64,000 bases of DNA from Aselliscus stoliczkanus (taxonomy: Eukaryota; Chordata; Mammalia; Chiroptera; Hipposideridae). The notes under the pieces are model-generated. The model was not told the origin of the DNA. It saw only the letters and a program-made list of their open reading frames with translations, and made no database searches. The first letter of the stretch is position 1, and every line of letters begins with the position of its first letter. The DNA lies in the NCBI GenBank assembly GCA_033961575.1, contig CM066737.1, positions 67,228,771 to 67,292,770 on the forward strand, read 5' to 3'. A program made the position numbers and the translations under genes. Below are positions 23,776 through 36,926 of this stretch, one piece after another.

Positions 23776-23869
23776 AGTAATCATAGGTAGGGATCATTTT
23801 TTAAGAATTACCATGTGCACAGAATTTTTGTTTGTTTGTTTTTGTTTTGTTTTTAAAGACTCCATGCAT

Positions 23870-24016
23870 TTTATTTTAAAAAATTTTTTACACTGTATTT
23901 ATTTATTTATTTTGATATTCAATGTTATTTTATTTTAATTTCAGCTTTCCAATTACCCTTCTCTCTGGCAACCATCAATTTGTTCTCTATATATCTATGA
24001 GTCCTTTCTGTTTTTC
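23870..24016 (-). mobile_element. short L1 3'UTR fragment
   Basis: On the minus strand it reads 'actcatagatatatagagaa' then 'attgatggttgccagaga', the start of the L1 3'UTR. It passes quickly to an end-of-L1 block and A-rich tail near 23875. Most of the 3'UTR is deleted. A (GT)n run at 24017-24039 separates it from the next element. Confidence 0.7.
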
Positions 24017-24830
24017 GTGTGTGTGTGTGTGTGTGTGTGGTATTTTATTTTATTTTTTAAAACTTTTTATTAAAATATAGCTAACATACAATATTATATT
24101 AGTTTCAGGTATACAAAACAGTTATTCAACATTTATATATCTAAAAAAGTAATCACCATAAGTCCAGCATCCATCTGACACTGTACCATGCTATTACTAT
24201 ATTATTGACTATATTCCCTACACTGCACATTACATCCTTATGATTTATTTGTTTTATACCTGGAAATTTGAACCTCGTATTCTCCTTCACATTCACCCTG
24301 CTTTTTAAGTTTTTAAATAACAGTTGACATTCAGTGTTATTTTATGTTAGTTCCAAGTGTACAGCATAATGGTTAGACATTTCTATAATTTAAGAAGTCA
24401 TCCCCCTCACAAGTCTAGTACCCACCTGGCACTATACATAGCTATTATCATATTATTGACTATATTCCCTGTGCTTCACTTTATATCCCCATGACTGTTT
24501 AGTAACTACCATTTGTATTTCTTAATGCCTTCACCATTTTCACCCTCATCCCCAACTTCCTCCCATCTATCAGCCCAATAAACATAGTACTCATCTGACA
24601 CCATACATACTTATTAAAATATTATTGACTATATTCCTTATGTTATACCCTACATCCCATGAATATGGTGCAATAGCCTATTTGTACTTCTTAATCCCTT
24701 TCCTCTTTTTACTCAGTCCCAACTTCTCTCCCACCTGGCAACCATCAAAATTTTCTCTATCTATGAGTTGGTTTCTGTTTTGTTTGTTTATTTATTTATT
24801 TATTTATTTATTTTTATTTACTTATTTTTT

Positions 24831-24923
24831 GAGGGCAGTGTCACTGGCCCTCATATGTGGGACCGAACTGGGGCCGCTGGCTTCCCAAGCCAGCGCTTAA
24901 CCACCGTGCCACTCGGCCGGCCC
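24831..24923 (-). repeat. tRNA-derived SINE, short (head-only) form in L1 3'UTR
   Basis: Only the tRNA-like head is present (about 93 bp, ending 'cggccggccc' at 24923), followed by a T/ATTT-rich tail at about 24781-24830. It lacks the 300-bp body of the long form. It breaks the L1 sequence around 24780-24925. Confidence 0.88.
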
Positions 24924-25753
24924 TTACTTGTTTATTTTTTCTTTAGATTCCACTGAAACGCAAAATCATATTACATCTGTCTTTCTCTGTCTGACATACT
25001 CCACTAAGCATAATACACTCCTGGTCCAATCATGCTGCTGCAGATGGCAAGAATTAATTCCTTTCCATGGCCAAGCAATATTCCATTGTATATATGTACC
25101 ACCTCCTCTTTATCCATTTATTCATCAACAGACAAGGAGGCTGCTTCCACATTTTGGCCATCAATGCTGCAAAGAACATACTGCAATGAACATACGGGTG
25201 TATTCATTCCCTTGAAGTAGCTCTGGGTTTTTCTGGATAAATGCCCAGAAGTGTGATTACTGGGTCCTTCTTTGTCTCTTGTTATAGTCTTTGTTGTAAA
25301 GCCTATTTTGTCTGGTATCAGTGTTTGTTACCCCAGCTTTTTGTTTGTTTGTTTGTTTCCATTTTTATGAAGTATCTTTTTCCCATCCCTTTACTTTCAG
25401 TCTGTGTGAGTCTCTAGTAGGTAGCATATGTAAGGGTTTTGTTTTCTTAACCATTCAGCCACTCTATCTTTTTTTTCCATCTTAAACAAGTCCCACTAAG
25501 ATTCCTTGTAATACTGGTTTGGTGGTGAGGAACTCCTTTAGCTTTTCCTTGTCTGGGACGCTCTTTATCTGTCCTTCAATTCTAAATGACAGCTTTGCTG
25601 TGTAGAGTAATCTTGGTAATAGGTCCTTGATTTTCATCATTTTAACTATTTCATGCCAATCCTTTCTGGCCTGCAAAGTTTCTATTCAGAAATCAGCTGA
25701 CAGTCTTATGGGGCTCCCTTGTAGGTAACTAACTGCCTTTCTCTTGCTACTTT

Positions 25754-26192
25754 TTTTTTTTAAAGATTTTATTGGGGAATTGGGGGAGGAGAACAGCGTT
25801 GGGGAATCGGGGAAGGGGAACAGACAAGTTGCTTTTTGTTCTGTCTAGTTGTGGAGGACATTGCTTACTGGCCCATGCTGGGACCGTCATTGTGCTCTTC
25901 CCAGATGAGGCAGATCGGTTGCCGGCCTCTGGATGGTCGCTCACCCTGGCTATTGGCAGCTCAGGCTGGCTGCCAGCCGCTCATGCTGGCTGCTGCCCAC
26001 TCACTGTAGCCTATGGCAGCCCACTGCAGAAGGGGCTGCAGCCTACACCGTCGCCAGGGCTCACAGTCCAGCCCCAGGTGGCGCTGTTGTTTGCTGTAGA
26101 GGGCAGTGTCACTGGCCCTCATATGTGGGATCCAAACCGGGGCCACTGGAGTCCCAAGCCAGCTCTTAACCAATGTGCAACTTGGCTGGCCC
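25754..26192 (-). repeat. tRNA-derived SINE, long form, inserted in L1 ORF1
   Basis: Target duplication 'tctcttgctac' at 25740-25750 and 26193-26203. It carries a T-rich tail, 'aagattttattgg', the full body, and the head ending 'cttggctggccc'. ORF1 continues on both sides. Confidence 0.93.
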
Positions 26193-28254
26193 TCTCTTGC
26201 TACTTTTAAGGTTCTCTCTTTGTCTTTAACATTTAGCACTTTAATTATTATGTGTCTTGGTGTGGGACCATTTGGGTTCATCCTGTTTGAGACTGTACTT
26301 CCTGGGCTTGTATATCTATTTCCTTCACCAGTTTAGGGAAGTTTTCCATTATTATTTCTTCAAATAGGCTTTGAATTACTTTCTCTCTCTCTTTTCCTTC
26401 TAGTATCCGTATGATGCAAATGTTGCTACATTTGAAGTTGTCTCAGAGGCCCCTTAAACTATCCTCACTTTTGGGGATTCTTTTTTCTATTTACTGTTCT
26501 GATTGTGGCTTTTTTTGTAACCTTATCATCTAGACCACTGATTCAATCCTCTGCTTCATCTAATGTACTGTTGATTCCTTCTAATGCATTCTTCATTTCA
26601 ATTATTATATTCTTTATTTCTGACTGGTTCTTTTTTATATTTTCTATTTCCATTTTTATGTTTCCTGTCTCTTTGTTGAAGTTCTCCGTGAGATCACTGA
26701 GCATCCTTAAAACCAGTGTTTGGAACTTTGCGTCTGGTAAATTGCTTGTCTGGATTTTGTTTGGTTCTTTTTCTGGAGCTTTGTTCTGTTCTTTTATTTG
26801 AGAGATATTTCTTTGTCTCCTATTTCGGCTGCCTCTCTGTGTTTATTTCTAGGTAGGGCTGCTATGCCCATCAATCTTAGTAGAGTGGCCTATGTAGTAG
26901 GTGTCCTGTAGCACCCAGTGGTGCAGTCTCCCTTTTCACCACAGCCGGGTACTCCAGGTGTATTCCTTGTGTGGGTTGCATGTGCCTTCCTGTTGTAGTT
27001 GACCCATGGTTACTGTTTGAACACCAATGAAAGGAATTGACCTTCAGGCTAAATGGTTGTGAGGATGGCTGTGACTACAACTGAGGAGCTGTTTTGCAGG
27101 GGTGGCCTTACAGAGGAGGATTCACTTTAGCAGGGCTCTGGTGCCTGCTCAATCTGTGCTTTTGGTGTGTCATTGTTGTAAGTGGCTGGATGATACTCCA
27201 GCTTGGTCTGCAGCTGGCCACCAAGCATGCCAGCCCTGGGGTCTCCTTGAGTGAGGGGAGGGGGGTGGCTTTCTGCAAGCTGCTTTAGCTGCAGCCTGTA
27301 CCCTGCCCAAGGCCATCTGGTATGAGCCACAAAGCAATCCCCAGATGGTCACCACCCACACTGGGTTGGAGGTGCCTTGTGAGGCAAAGTCATAAACTGA
27401 GGCTGGCTGCCACTACTACCGGGCTTAGGGCCATTGAGCCAGAGGAATAGGACATGCTGAAGCCACATGATGCTTTTTGAAGTTTTGAGAGATTTTATGA
27501 AAGTCTGCAGCATGGGCTAAGTCAGGTTGTATTGAAAAGTCACTAGAAGCTGGTTGGGTGTTGTAAGAGTTGAATGGGGTGATGTCTCAGGGAATCCCTA
27601 AGTTGAGGCAGATGAAAGGTGATAGCTAGTTTGATGATGACTCAGATATTGCACCTGCCTGCAAGGAGGGGGGAGTGCTCAAAAAAGAAACAATGACTTC
27701 TGTCAATTCCCCCCTCCAAGAGAAAGCTGCCCCTCCAGCCCTCACCCTGAAACTAGACAATTGAGTTCCTCCACATAAGTCCCTGGAGCCTTTTGAGCTG
27801 CTACCCCAGTGATAGAGCACAGAACCAGTGAATTCATCAACCAGTAAGTCCATGCGCAAGCCCTTTAAGAGGAGCATCTAGGACTGCAACCATCTTCTGG
27901 ATCACTCAGTTACAACTGTGCGCTGATTGTCACAGCCAGAATTTATGGGGACTTCTCTTTCTGGCACTGGAACCCTGGGCTGAGGAGCCTGGTATGGGGA
28001 TGGAATGCCTCCCTCCTCCCCAGGGACCTCTGCAGATGAGATATCCCTCTTAAGTTTTAATGGTCAAATGCAGGTGTGGGATGAGTATGTTCTGTATCTC
28101 TGCCCCTACTACCAATATTGAGTTGGCTTCTGTATGTCCATAGTTGTAGGGCTTTGGTTCAGCTAGACCTTAAATGATTCTCAATGATGGTTGTTCTATA
28201 GTTTAGTTGTAATTGATGTGGTCCTGAGACGAGGTGAGTGCAGCATTTACCTAT

Positions 28255-28269
28255 GCCACCATCTTGACC
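28255..28269 (-). promoter_or_regulatory. YY1-type site at the L1 5' end
   Basis: The minus-strand sequence TCAAGATGGTGGC lies within the first ~25 bp of the element. Human L1 has a YY1 site (CAAGATGG core) at this place that fixes the transcription start. Conservation here is inferred from position and core. It also supports this being the true 5' end. Confidence 0.5.
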
Positions 28270-28278
28270 GGAAATTCC

Positions 28279-30334
28279 TGTGCAGGGTTGTTTTTAATTC
28301 ATGTATAAAACATTCTAGATATCAAATTATTAAGCATATTTTCAGCTTATGAGCCTCCATATTTTATAATAATCAACAAGTTCCTTCTGGATGTCAGAAG
28401 TTGTCTGCATTTTCCCATGGATACTATCTCTTGTCAAAAGAATTTATAATTTATTCAATATAGCATAAAGTAAAATTTAAAAACATCTTAGAAACTCAAC
28501 TTGAGATTTTCACATGCATTATATGGCCAGCACACATATCTCACTTGTAGGTCATAATTCCCAGTGCAAGTCTCCCAGATGACATATTTTATAGTATATC
28601 TTTACTACTTGACCCTAATCTTTGCAGTCATAAAACTTCCTACTTTTCCAATTCAAGTCATCCTGCATGATACATTAGTTCACCCGATTGTTTTTCCACT
28701 GTTCCATTTCATAAAATTTGAATGGCCTATCTCATTTCCCATTTTCCCTTTCACACTCTGTTCCTGAAGTTTTCACCCTTTAAGGCTTTTATTTTTTAAA
28801 TACCATACCATATTACTAGCATGTGCAGAAAGTTCTTCATGATGCTCAATTGTCCCAGAATAAGATCTATCCTTTGATCTATCATGCTATTAGATTTTTT
28901 CACGGTACTTGGTAATTTTTTTAAATTTTATTTTATGCAATTTTTTTGGCAAATGAATAAGACCTGTTTCTTTAATGGTTAGAAGACTATGTAACATTAC
29001 ATGAGAACATCCTTTCTTCAGTCTTGAGCTCAATCAAAATGAAAATAATTTATTTATAGATAGGTAGGATGAAATTTCTTTCTGTGATGTTGGTGACTAT
29101 AAATTGTGAAATTGACAATGCACAAAGTTTTGTGTACTTCCAAATGAAATAGCATTATTACAAATGTTTGAGGAAGTATAATTGTGTCACTAACAATGAA
29201 AATAGGACAAAACTTCAACTTAACATGCTTTGAAAATGGTATGTGCAAAAAAATGACATTAAGTAATATTAAATCCAGATAGTAAAACTAAAATCAGATG
29301 ATTGTAATAGTCTCAAAGATAAAACCCAAGTATGTATCAATTTTATGAATAGAAACATTGACATTATTTTTGGTGGTAACCAAATCTAGGCTTAGTGATC
29401 TACATTTAACTTTATGATTAATCATAGGGCCTTCATTACCCAAAAGGAATTGTCTGGCAACCTCAACCTATTCAAAACAAACAAACAAACCAAAAACAAA
29501 ACAAAACCAACCAGTCATACCAGGAAGTAAGGCAGGAATAAAAGGCATGTAAATTACTAAAATATTTATCACTAATTTTGCACTGAGAGTCATATCTACC
29601 TTACTGTGCTTTAATAATTTTGGTTATCTGGTTCTTCAGCTCAAAGTGTACTACAAGGGTTTCTAGCTGCTAGAAATGAAAACATTGACAGAAGGAGAAA
29701 TTTTTACCAACTATCCCTAGCTCTGTCTTCTATAGCTATATAAATAAGTGTGATTCTTTCTACATGACTAGCCTTTCAATGTTTGAAAATAGTTAAACCT
29801 CATGTACTAATATTTCAATTTCGAGCTAAAATTCCTATCCTAATTTGGCATTGTTTTCAGAACTTTTGCCATCCGAACCTTTTACTTTTTTGCCCATGTG
29901 ATTTATTTACATAATTAACAAAGTCAGCTCTTAAGTATTTAATACTCTACAGCTGTGATAATATGGGCTTGGGAGATGATAAATTTATAGACCACATATG
30001 ATACAAATCAATATTTTATTTTTCATAATGTTAATAAATATTTAACATTTTCTAGTTGTTAAATTATTTGAAAATTTGTTGCCATGCATGAAGTCACAAG
30101 TTTTGTTTTAATGTCACTTCTTTATATTTGCAAAATAATTTATTGCCATAGTTACACATGTCTGTTTAATTGATACATTTTAAACAAACCAAATGTCATT
30201 CAAGCAACAGATGGTTTCTGACTTGAATTATATAGGCTAGAATCATTATTGTACAGTGAAGGATAAAAAACATGGCCTTGTCATTAATTGCATAAACACT
30301 TGGAAAAAATATTCTTTTATTTAATGTTTGCAGA
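28279..30334. other. unique intronic sequence
   Basis: AT-rich, with an A/C-rich simple stretch near 29475-29510. Nothing else recognised. Confidence 0.45.
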
Positions 30335-30590
30335 AATCACAACAAACAAATGTGTGATGGCAGAGATCAGTATGGTGGTTACCATAGGGAAAGGGGGATG
30401 GAGGAAAGATAAAGAGACTAAAGAGCGTCAAATACATGATGATGGAAGGAGGCTAGACTTTAGGTGGTGAGCACACAGATGATAGATTACAGAACTGTAC
30501 ACTTGAAACTTATATAATGTTATTAACCAATGTCACCCCAATAAATGTAATTTTTAAAAATATAAAAAAAAATAAAAAATAAAATGGAAA
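30335..30590 (+). mobile_element. old L1 3'UTR fragment
   Basis: It has the blocks 'tggtggttaccatagggaaa', 'atgatggaaggaggctaga', 'gaactgtacacttgaaac' and 'tgtcaccccaataaatg' followed by A-rich sequence. This is the same older L1 type as 4700-5000. Confidence 0.85.
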
Positions 30591-31174
30591 AGTATGTGAT
30601 GGTGATCAAAACCATCTTAAACATAATGATGACTAGAACAGTTTCTTAATAAAATTGAAGTGTGTACATCAGCTAGTATGCTAATAATTTTTTCAGTGTG
30701 TTGTAACAAACATTGGTAACTTGTTTGTTTTAAACACTTTTTCGTGTATGTAAACCACTTTAGTGTATGTAAATTATCTTTACCTGGTGCTCAACAACAC
30801 ATCAAAAACAACTGTTACTCATGTAAAATGTGTCACTTTCGGGAAATTAATGAAATTAAAAGATCAAGTCTTCTTACTTAAAAAAAAATATTTGGGGTTC
30901 TATAATTTCCACTGGTCATCAAAGAGCAAACTAAGCTACCTGGATCTTTCAGCAACAATAACTGTCAGTGATATAAAGCAGCAGCAAGCAATGTACAGGT
31001 GAATATAGTTGAGGGTGGAAGGGAAATGCAAACAATTAGTATCTGTAACACTACTGTACACTTTTATTGTGGAATTCTCTATATAGATGTATTTTTCTAA
31101 AAGGAGACCACCTCCTCTTTATTTTACATACAAACAAGAATTCCCCTATATTCCACCTATCACACCGACTTATC

Positions 31175-31176
<2 letters not shown>

Positions 31177-31227
<51 letters not shown>
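31177..31227 (+). repeat. (AC)n microsatellite
   Basis: About 25 uninterrupted AC units. Confidence 0.98.
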
Positions 31228-31229
<2 letters not shown>

Positions 31230-31784
31230 TGGTATTAATAACTTCAAAGTTATCTACAAGGTAAAAAAGCTTTTTAAAAAATTATTATTATATCATGGTC
31301 CTATAAGGAAAATCATATGACACTATCCTTTTCATTACCTTTAAAAGTATATACTTATTTTTAAAATATATATAAAGTGAGAATGAAAAAGAAAAATGAA
31401 TAGATTTAGTCTCCTAATCTAAAATCTTCAAATCAATTTTATATGTTTAACTTAAATATGTTATCGGGACCTATTGTTATGTTACTTTTGTTACCTTTCA
31501 TTACATTTGGGGCTTAGGGAGAAAAATGAATATGATTTTGATAAAATTAAAGCTAGCTAATGCAATTACCAAACTAGTGGTTTTGAAAACACTAGTTGCA
31601 TACAAATTACGGAGTTAATGTGTTAATAATGTAGATTCCTGTGTTCCAACTATCAAATATTTTTATTGTGTAGGTCTAAGGTACAACTCAGATGTTGAGC
31701 AATATAATCACTTGACCACAATTTCAGGGTAAAAAAGGGAAAACAAGAAGCACTGGTTATTTTCCAGTCATGAAAATACTGAAC

Positions 31785-34692
31785 TACAGAAACTGAACTA
31801 CAGAAAACTATCATTGAGAATCACTTGATGTCTAGCTGAACAAAAGCCCGATAACTAAGGACATACAGAAGAAGCCACCTTGAGGCTGGTTAGAGGGATA
31901 GAGACACTGGTCCCACATGCACATATTACCATTAAAAATCAGGAGGGGTATATAAGCTGTGGAGGTCCCCCTGAGGAACAATGTGTCCTAGCCCCACACC
32001 AGGGTCCTGAGCCCAGGGATCCAGTGTCAGGGAGAGAAGTACCCATAACTTCTAGATGTGAAAACCAGCAGAGATTGTGGATGAGTGAGATTAGGGCTGC
32101 TGGAGTCATAGGCACTCCTCTTAAAGGGCCCATGAGCAGACTTACCCTCTGACACACTCACTTGCTCTGAGCTCCAGTGCTGGAGCAGCAGTTTGAAAGC
32201 TGCCAGGGACAAACAAGGAGGAACTGAGTTGTCTGGCTTCTGGTTTATGGCTGGAGGGGCAGTTTTGTCTTGGATGGAGAAACTGGCAGAAGTCATTGCT
32301 TCTTTCTTGAGCCCTCCCCACTCTTGGCATACAGATGCAGAATAATATCTGCATCTCTCTCAGTGTAACTAAAACCATTCCTTCACTATGTCCTGGTGAT
32401 TCTGAGACCCAACCCAACCCAACCCAACTTTCGGACACACCAAAACCATTTCCAATGGCATTTCCATATAAATAATCTGTCTTGGTTCATGCTGCAGAAT
32501 TTCCTAAAATCTCTCAAAGGTCCACAAAACCCAAACAAGCAGCATTTGGCTTCAGCATGTCCCGTACCACTGGCTGAGCAGCCATAAGCCCAGCACTTGT
32601 GGCAGCAAGCCTCGGTTCATGGCTTGGCCTCTTGAGGCACCTCCAAGCTCAATGCAGATAGCAACCTTTTGCAGATTGCGTTGTGCTCACTCCAGGTGGC
32701 CCAGAGCATGGCACGGGATGCAGATAAACTTGGCCTGCATTGGGTACCCTCCCAGGGGGCTCCAGGGTTGGCACATTGAGCTGCCTACTTCCATCCAAGC
32801 CAGAGTATCACAAGGCCACCTCCAAGGACAACACACCCAAAAGGAAGACTGTGCAGGCATTAGAGCCCTGCTAAAGTGAATCCTGCTCTGTAGGGTCAGC
32901 TCCTCCACTGTAGTCACTGCACAACAAATCAGTCCTCACAACAAATCAGCCCAAGGATCAATCCCTCCCAATGATGTGTAAACAACCACCCAGGCTCAAC
33001 CACAACAGGAGGGCACACACAACCCTCACCAGGGAGACTGCACCACTGGACTCCACAGGACACTTACTACATAAGGCCACTCTACTAAGATTAGGAGACA
33101 TAGGAGCTCTACCTACTACACAGAAACAAACACACAGAGGCAGCCAAATGAAAAGATAAAGAAACGTGTCCCAAATAAAAGAACAGAACACTCCAGAAAA
33201 AGATTTAAATGAAACGGAGGCAAGAAACTTATCAGATACTGAATTCAAAACAATGGTTATACGGATGCTCAATGATCTCAGGGGGAAATTCAACAAAGTG
33301 ATAGGAAACATAAAAATGCACCAGTCAGAAATAAAGATTACAAGAGCTGAAATGAAAACATTAGAGGAAATCTATAGTAGATTAGATGAAGCAGAGGACC
33401 TAATCAGTGATTTAGAAGATAAGATAGCAGAAACACACAATCAGAACAGCAAAAAGAAAAAAATAATCCAAAAAAAAAATGAGAACAGTTTAACAGGCCT
33501 CTGGAACAACATCAAGCATAACAAAAGTTGAATCATAGGAGTACCAGAAGGAGAAAAGAGGGAGCAAGGAACTGAAAACTATTTGAAGAAATAATGATGA
33601 AAAACTTCCCTAACCTAAGAAAGGAAATGGATATTGAAGCCCAGGAAGCTCAGAGTCCCAAACAAGATGAGCCGAAAGAGGCCCACCCAAGCACATCATA
33701 ATTAAAATGCCAAAAGTTAAAGATAAAGGGAATCTTAAAAGCAGCAAAGCGAAAAGCATTTAGTTACCTACAAGGGAGCTCCCTTGAGACTGTCAGCTGA
33801 TTTCTCATCAGAATCTTTGCAAAACAGAAGGGATTGGCACAAAATATTTAAAGTGATGAAAATGGAGGACCTACTATCAAAATTATTCTATCCAGCAATG
33901 CTATAGTTTAGAATCTAAGGATAAAGAGCTTTCCAGACAAGAAAAAGCCAAAGGAGTTCCTCACCACCAAATCAGTATAACAAAGAATGATAGAAGGGTC
34001 TCTGTAAGACATACATACATACATATAAAAATATGAATATTAAAATGGCAACAACTACATATGTACCAACAATTACTTTAAATGTAAATGGATTAAATGC
34101 TCTAATCAAAAGATGTGGTAGCTGAATGGGTAAGAAAAGAAGACCCTTACATATACTGTGTACAAGAGACTCACTTCAGATTGAAAGACACACAGAGAAT
34201 GAAAGTAAAGGATGGAAAAAGATATTTCATGAAAATGAAAAAAAGAAAAAATGCTAAAAAGCTGGAGTAGCAATGCTTGTACCAGACAAAATAGACTTTA
34301 AAACAAAGGCTATAACAAGAGACCAAGAAGGACCCAGTAATGTCACTTCAGGGTATTTATTCAAAGGAACCCAAAATGCTCCTTTGAGGTGATGAAAGCA
34401 TCCACATGTTCATTGTAGCATTATTTGCAACAGCCAGGATGTGGCGGCAACCTGGGTGTCCCTGAATGGATGAATAGAAGGAGAATAGATGGTACATATA
34501 TACCATGGAATATTACTCAGCCATAAAACAAGAATGAAATCATGTTACCTGCAACAACATGAATGGACCTAGAGGATATTGTGCTGAGTGAGTGTAGTTA
34601 AGTCAGGCAGAGAAAGACAAGTGTCATATGATTTCACTTATAAGTGGAATCTAAAGAACAAAATAAAGAAACAAACAGAACAGAAAAAAAGA
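31785..34692 (+). mobile_element. non-autonomous L1 derivative (copy 2 of shared-deletion group)
   Basis: The 5'UTR at 31785-33160 matches the one at 7750-9540 and lacks the first ~100 bp of the 28278 copy. ORF1 is at 33166-33970. A short inter-ORF region is followed by the ORF2 start at about 34047 (ITLNVNGLN), with a frameshift near 34112 and then VQETHF (endonuclease catalytic glutamate) near 34165. At 34330-34337 (GGACCCAG) it jumps to the ORF2 C-terminal end, which finishes near 34650. The 3'UTR is cut off near 34690. There is no reverse transcriptase. The tandem 'gaactacagaaa' at 31790-31808 marks the left edge. Confidence 0.88.
33166..33970 (+). pseudogene. L1 ORF1 remnant
   Basis: 33166-33531 is an open 121-codon coiled-coil part rich in E, K, L and I (for example LDEAEDLISDLEDKIAE). 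Homology continues past the stop in changed frames: a GVPEGEKRE segment, then 'cacatcataattaaaatgcc' (the HIIIKMP-type RRM block), then the C-terminal domain (SADFSSE-, RDWHKIFK-like) to about 33970. Family knowledge: ORF1p is a trimeric RNA-binding chaperone of about 340 residues. This copy cannot make it. Confidence 0.85.
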
Positions 34693-34984
34693 TGTGCTGA
34701 TTAAATTTTCTAAATATTGTTAAATAGGTAATTTGTTTGACATTTTACAGTAAATTAACCTCATTAGAATAATGCAATTCTAACGCTGGACTCTACTTTA
34801 ATTATAAAACTATTATTTTATAATTTTTATACAATAAACATTGTCTTTTTGCAACAATATTCTATTAATCCCACTGCTATCTTGGCACCCATGGAAAGAC
34901 AAACAAAGACTACTCATAGTGAATCTGTGCAGAGAAGCTGAATATAATATCTGTAAAATATTAATAAAAAGAAACCTCATTTGA

Positions 34985-35650
34985 AGTGAAACAGGGAGTC
35001 CAAAAGGGGGAACCCTCATGCACTACGTCAATCACAATGCACAAAAGGGGAAACTCCTTTGTAATAGCCCTTCTGGACTTCCTTTATCTCTCTATAAAGA
35101 GATTCCTTTTCTCTGTTTTAGTGCACTTGCAGATGGCTTACCATGGTTACATATACCAGGTTGCAACTCCTTATCCCTGAATAAACACATTTTGCTGGAG
35201 AAATATCTAGCTGGCATTTTGTTTATGATCAGCTTATTTGGTGGTCCTTACAGGAATCCACAGAAGACCCCTAATCCCTTTGAGGCTGGTGAGGAAACAG
35301 GTGAGGCACCCACAGAGCCCACTGAGCTCCTGTTTCTCTGGCTGACCCTAGAGTTTGGGGGTGAATATCCTCCTAAACTGACCTTCTGGCTTATTTGCAT
35401 TTTAAAGTTCTCCAGGCTCTATTCAGGATCTGTTCAGAGTCCTCGTACTTTTCTGTTAAAGTCCCTGTGTGTCTTCAAGTATTTATTTTTGGCACCTCGG
35501 CCTGACTCCCTCAAGATTAGGCTGTCTCTTGAGACTGTTCATCTTCAGCCCAATTCCTTTTGGAACCAGACTGTTTCTACTGAAACTGGTTGGCCTTCAG
35601 TCCAACTCTAGACCAGACTGTCTCATTGAAACTCCCAAAAGTTCTTATTT
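34985..35650 (+). mobile_element. probable ERV1-type LTR (3' part of provirus lost) with adjoining leader
   Basis: A TATA-like 'ctctataaag' occurs at about 35090, and AATAAA occurs at about 35180 in a gammaretrovirus-like arrangement. A U5-like stretch follows, then 'atttggtggtcc' near 35235, the kind of sequence found where an ERV1 LTR meets its primer-binding site. The pyrimidine-rich downstream part (35300-35650) would be leader sequence. An open frame of 197 codons crosses it, but the product has no retroviral domain. The family is not identified. Confidence 0.5.
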
Positions 35651-36888
35651 CTGAAGTTCATTCTACAGTTTGGTTTAAGATTTACAAATTGAAAAGGTTA
35701 GATCCTACAAAACATAGTAGGTTATATTTTACAATTTTAAATGAGGAGTGTTATCTCTAGAGCTCTGGAGCTCCTATTCTATTTCAAAATAATGCCTTTT
35801 AGTGCTTTCTACTTATAACTTGACAATGATGCAGTAAGTGAACATCACATAGAATAATTATAATTGTACCTAGAAAATATGTAGAATATTTTCTCATATG
35901 TCTGAAAACATTGATTCCCATCAATACTGTGCAAAGAGCTGTTTTAAAAATAATGATTTGAATTTTTTTTGCAAATTTTTAAGTAAAATATAGGTGACTC
36001 ATAGCAAATGACATAAGAATCATAAGTATCATGATAAGAATTGATGATACTTTAGGAAATGTCATTAAGGAATATTTTAATTTATAGAGAATGTTCAAAT
36101 TAAAAATATTGGGACATTATGTTATAGCTATAAATAAGTAAACCGAATCCTTTTTTTTTTTTGTCAAAAAGTAATACTGAAGAAAGTTAAGAGAAACCAA
36201 GTATTATTTCTCTTACTGACAGAAGAAGAATGTAGCAGACTCCAAACGTTTGCTTCCATTTTGACATCAGCCCCCGGAAAATATTTTGCTAATTGAGACT
36301 TCACCTTTACTTAGAAACCATGGGCAAGTGAGCAACTTGAAATCCTTCACAGCTTCCTAATAGAAATATGGCAGAAAAGAATTAGTTTAACTCTATTTTT
36401 GAAAGATGAATTTGCTGTATATTAGTGCTGCTGGATATTTTTGGTTCAGCAGCATCATGGAAATGCAAATCTTCAATGTATTCAGTGTGTTTAGGTTTAA
36501 TTAGGTTAGTTTTCATGTTCCTCCAAAATAGCCTATTTATGAACCTATTCAAATTTGGTTGTGGTAATAAAGCAAAATCATTATACTACTATGAGAAAAT
36601 AACAAGTAACCTGATGGTAAAACAGTTAATTCTACAGTTAGAAGTTGGTTATAAGAAATGGGGTAAATTCAAATTAAAGATAATTGCTCACCTCACAATT
36701 CATTTTTTTTAAACAAGTTTGAAATGTCTAATTATGGTTCATTTTATGGAAGAGAGTTTACTCGGTTGTAAATGATGACAAAAAATAAGTTGGTATAATA
36801 TATTTAAAATTAAAAATATGACCTCAGACTTAATAGGCATGGGGAGGGTAAAACAGAGATAATCTTGCAGCATGTGTATGCACGCATG

Positions 36889-36926
<38 letters not shown>

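Larger units (their letters stand above)
24041..28278 (-). mobile_element. non-autonomous L1 derivative with complete 5' end (copy 1 of shared-deletion group)
   Basis: On the minus strand the 5'UTR starts near 28278 (CAAGATGG motif) and runs to about 26830. ORF1 runs from about 26820 to 25485 (interrupted by a SINE, with stops and frameshifts), followed by a short endonuclease segment, 25480-25268. At 25258-25268 (GGACCCA) it jumps to the ORF2 C-terminus (25260-24925), then to a 3'UTR of three diverged tandem units (about 24780-24590, 24580-24310, 24310-24050). The reverse transcriptase is absent. About 100 bp covering the end of ORF1 and start of ORF2 is also missing in this copy (near 25475). 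Two SINEs are inserted. Without them it is about 3.7 kb. Confidence 0.88.

Noticed and set aside
25772..26209. 145-codon open frame, and similar ones at 7903-8292, 20067-20426, 22717-23049 and 48924-49325
   Set aside because: All are readings of the tRNA-derived SINE in either orientation, not genes.
31067..31320. ORFs with His-Thr repeats
   Set aside because: They are translations of an (AC)n microsatellite.
35018..35611. 197-codon plus-strand open frame
   Set aside because: It crosses a TATA/AATAAA-bearing LTR-like region and its leader. The translation shows no retroviral or host domain and looks like chance reading of pyrimidine-rich non-coding DNA.
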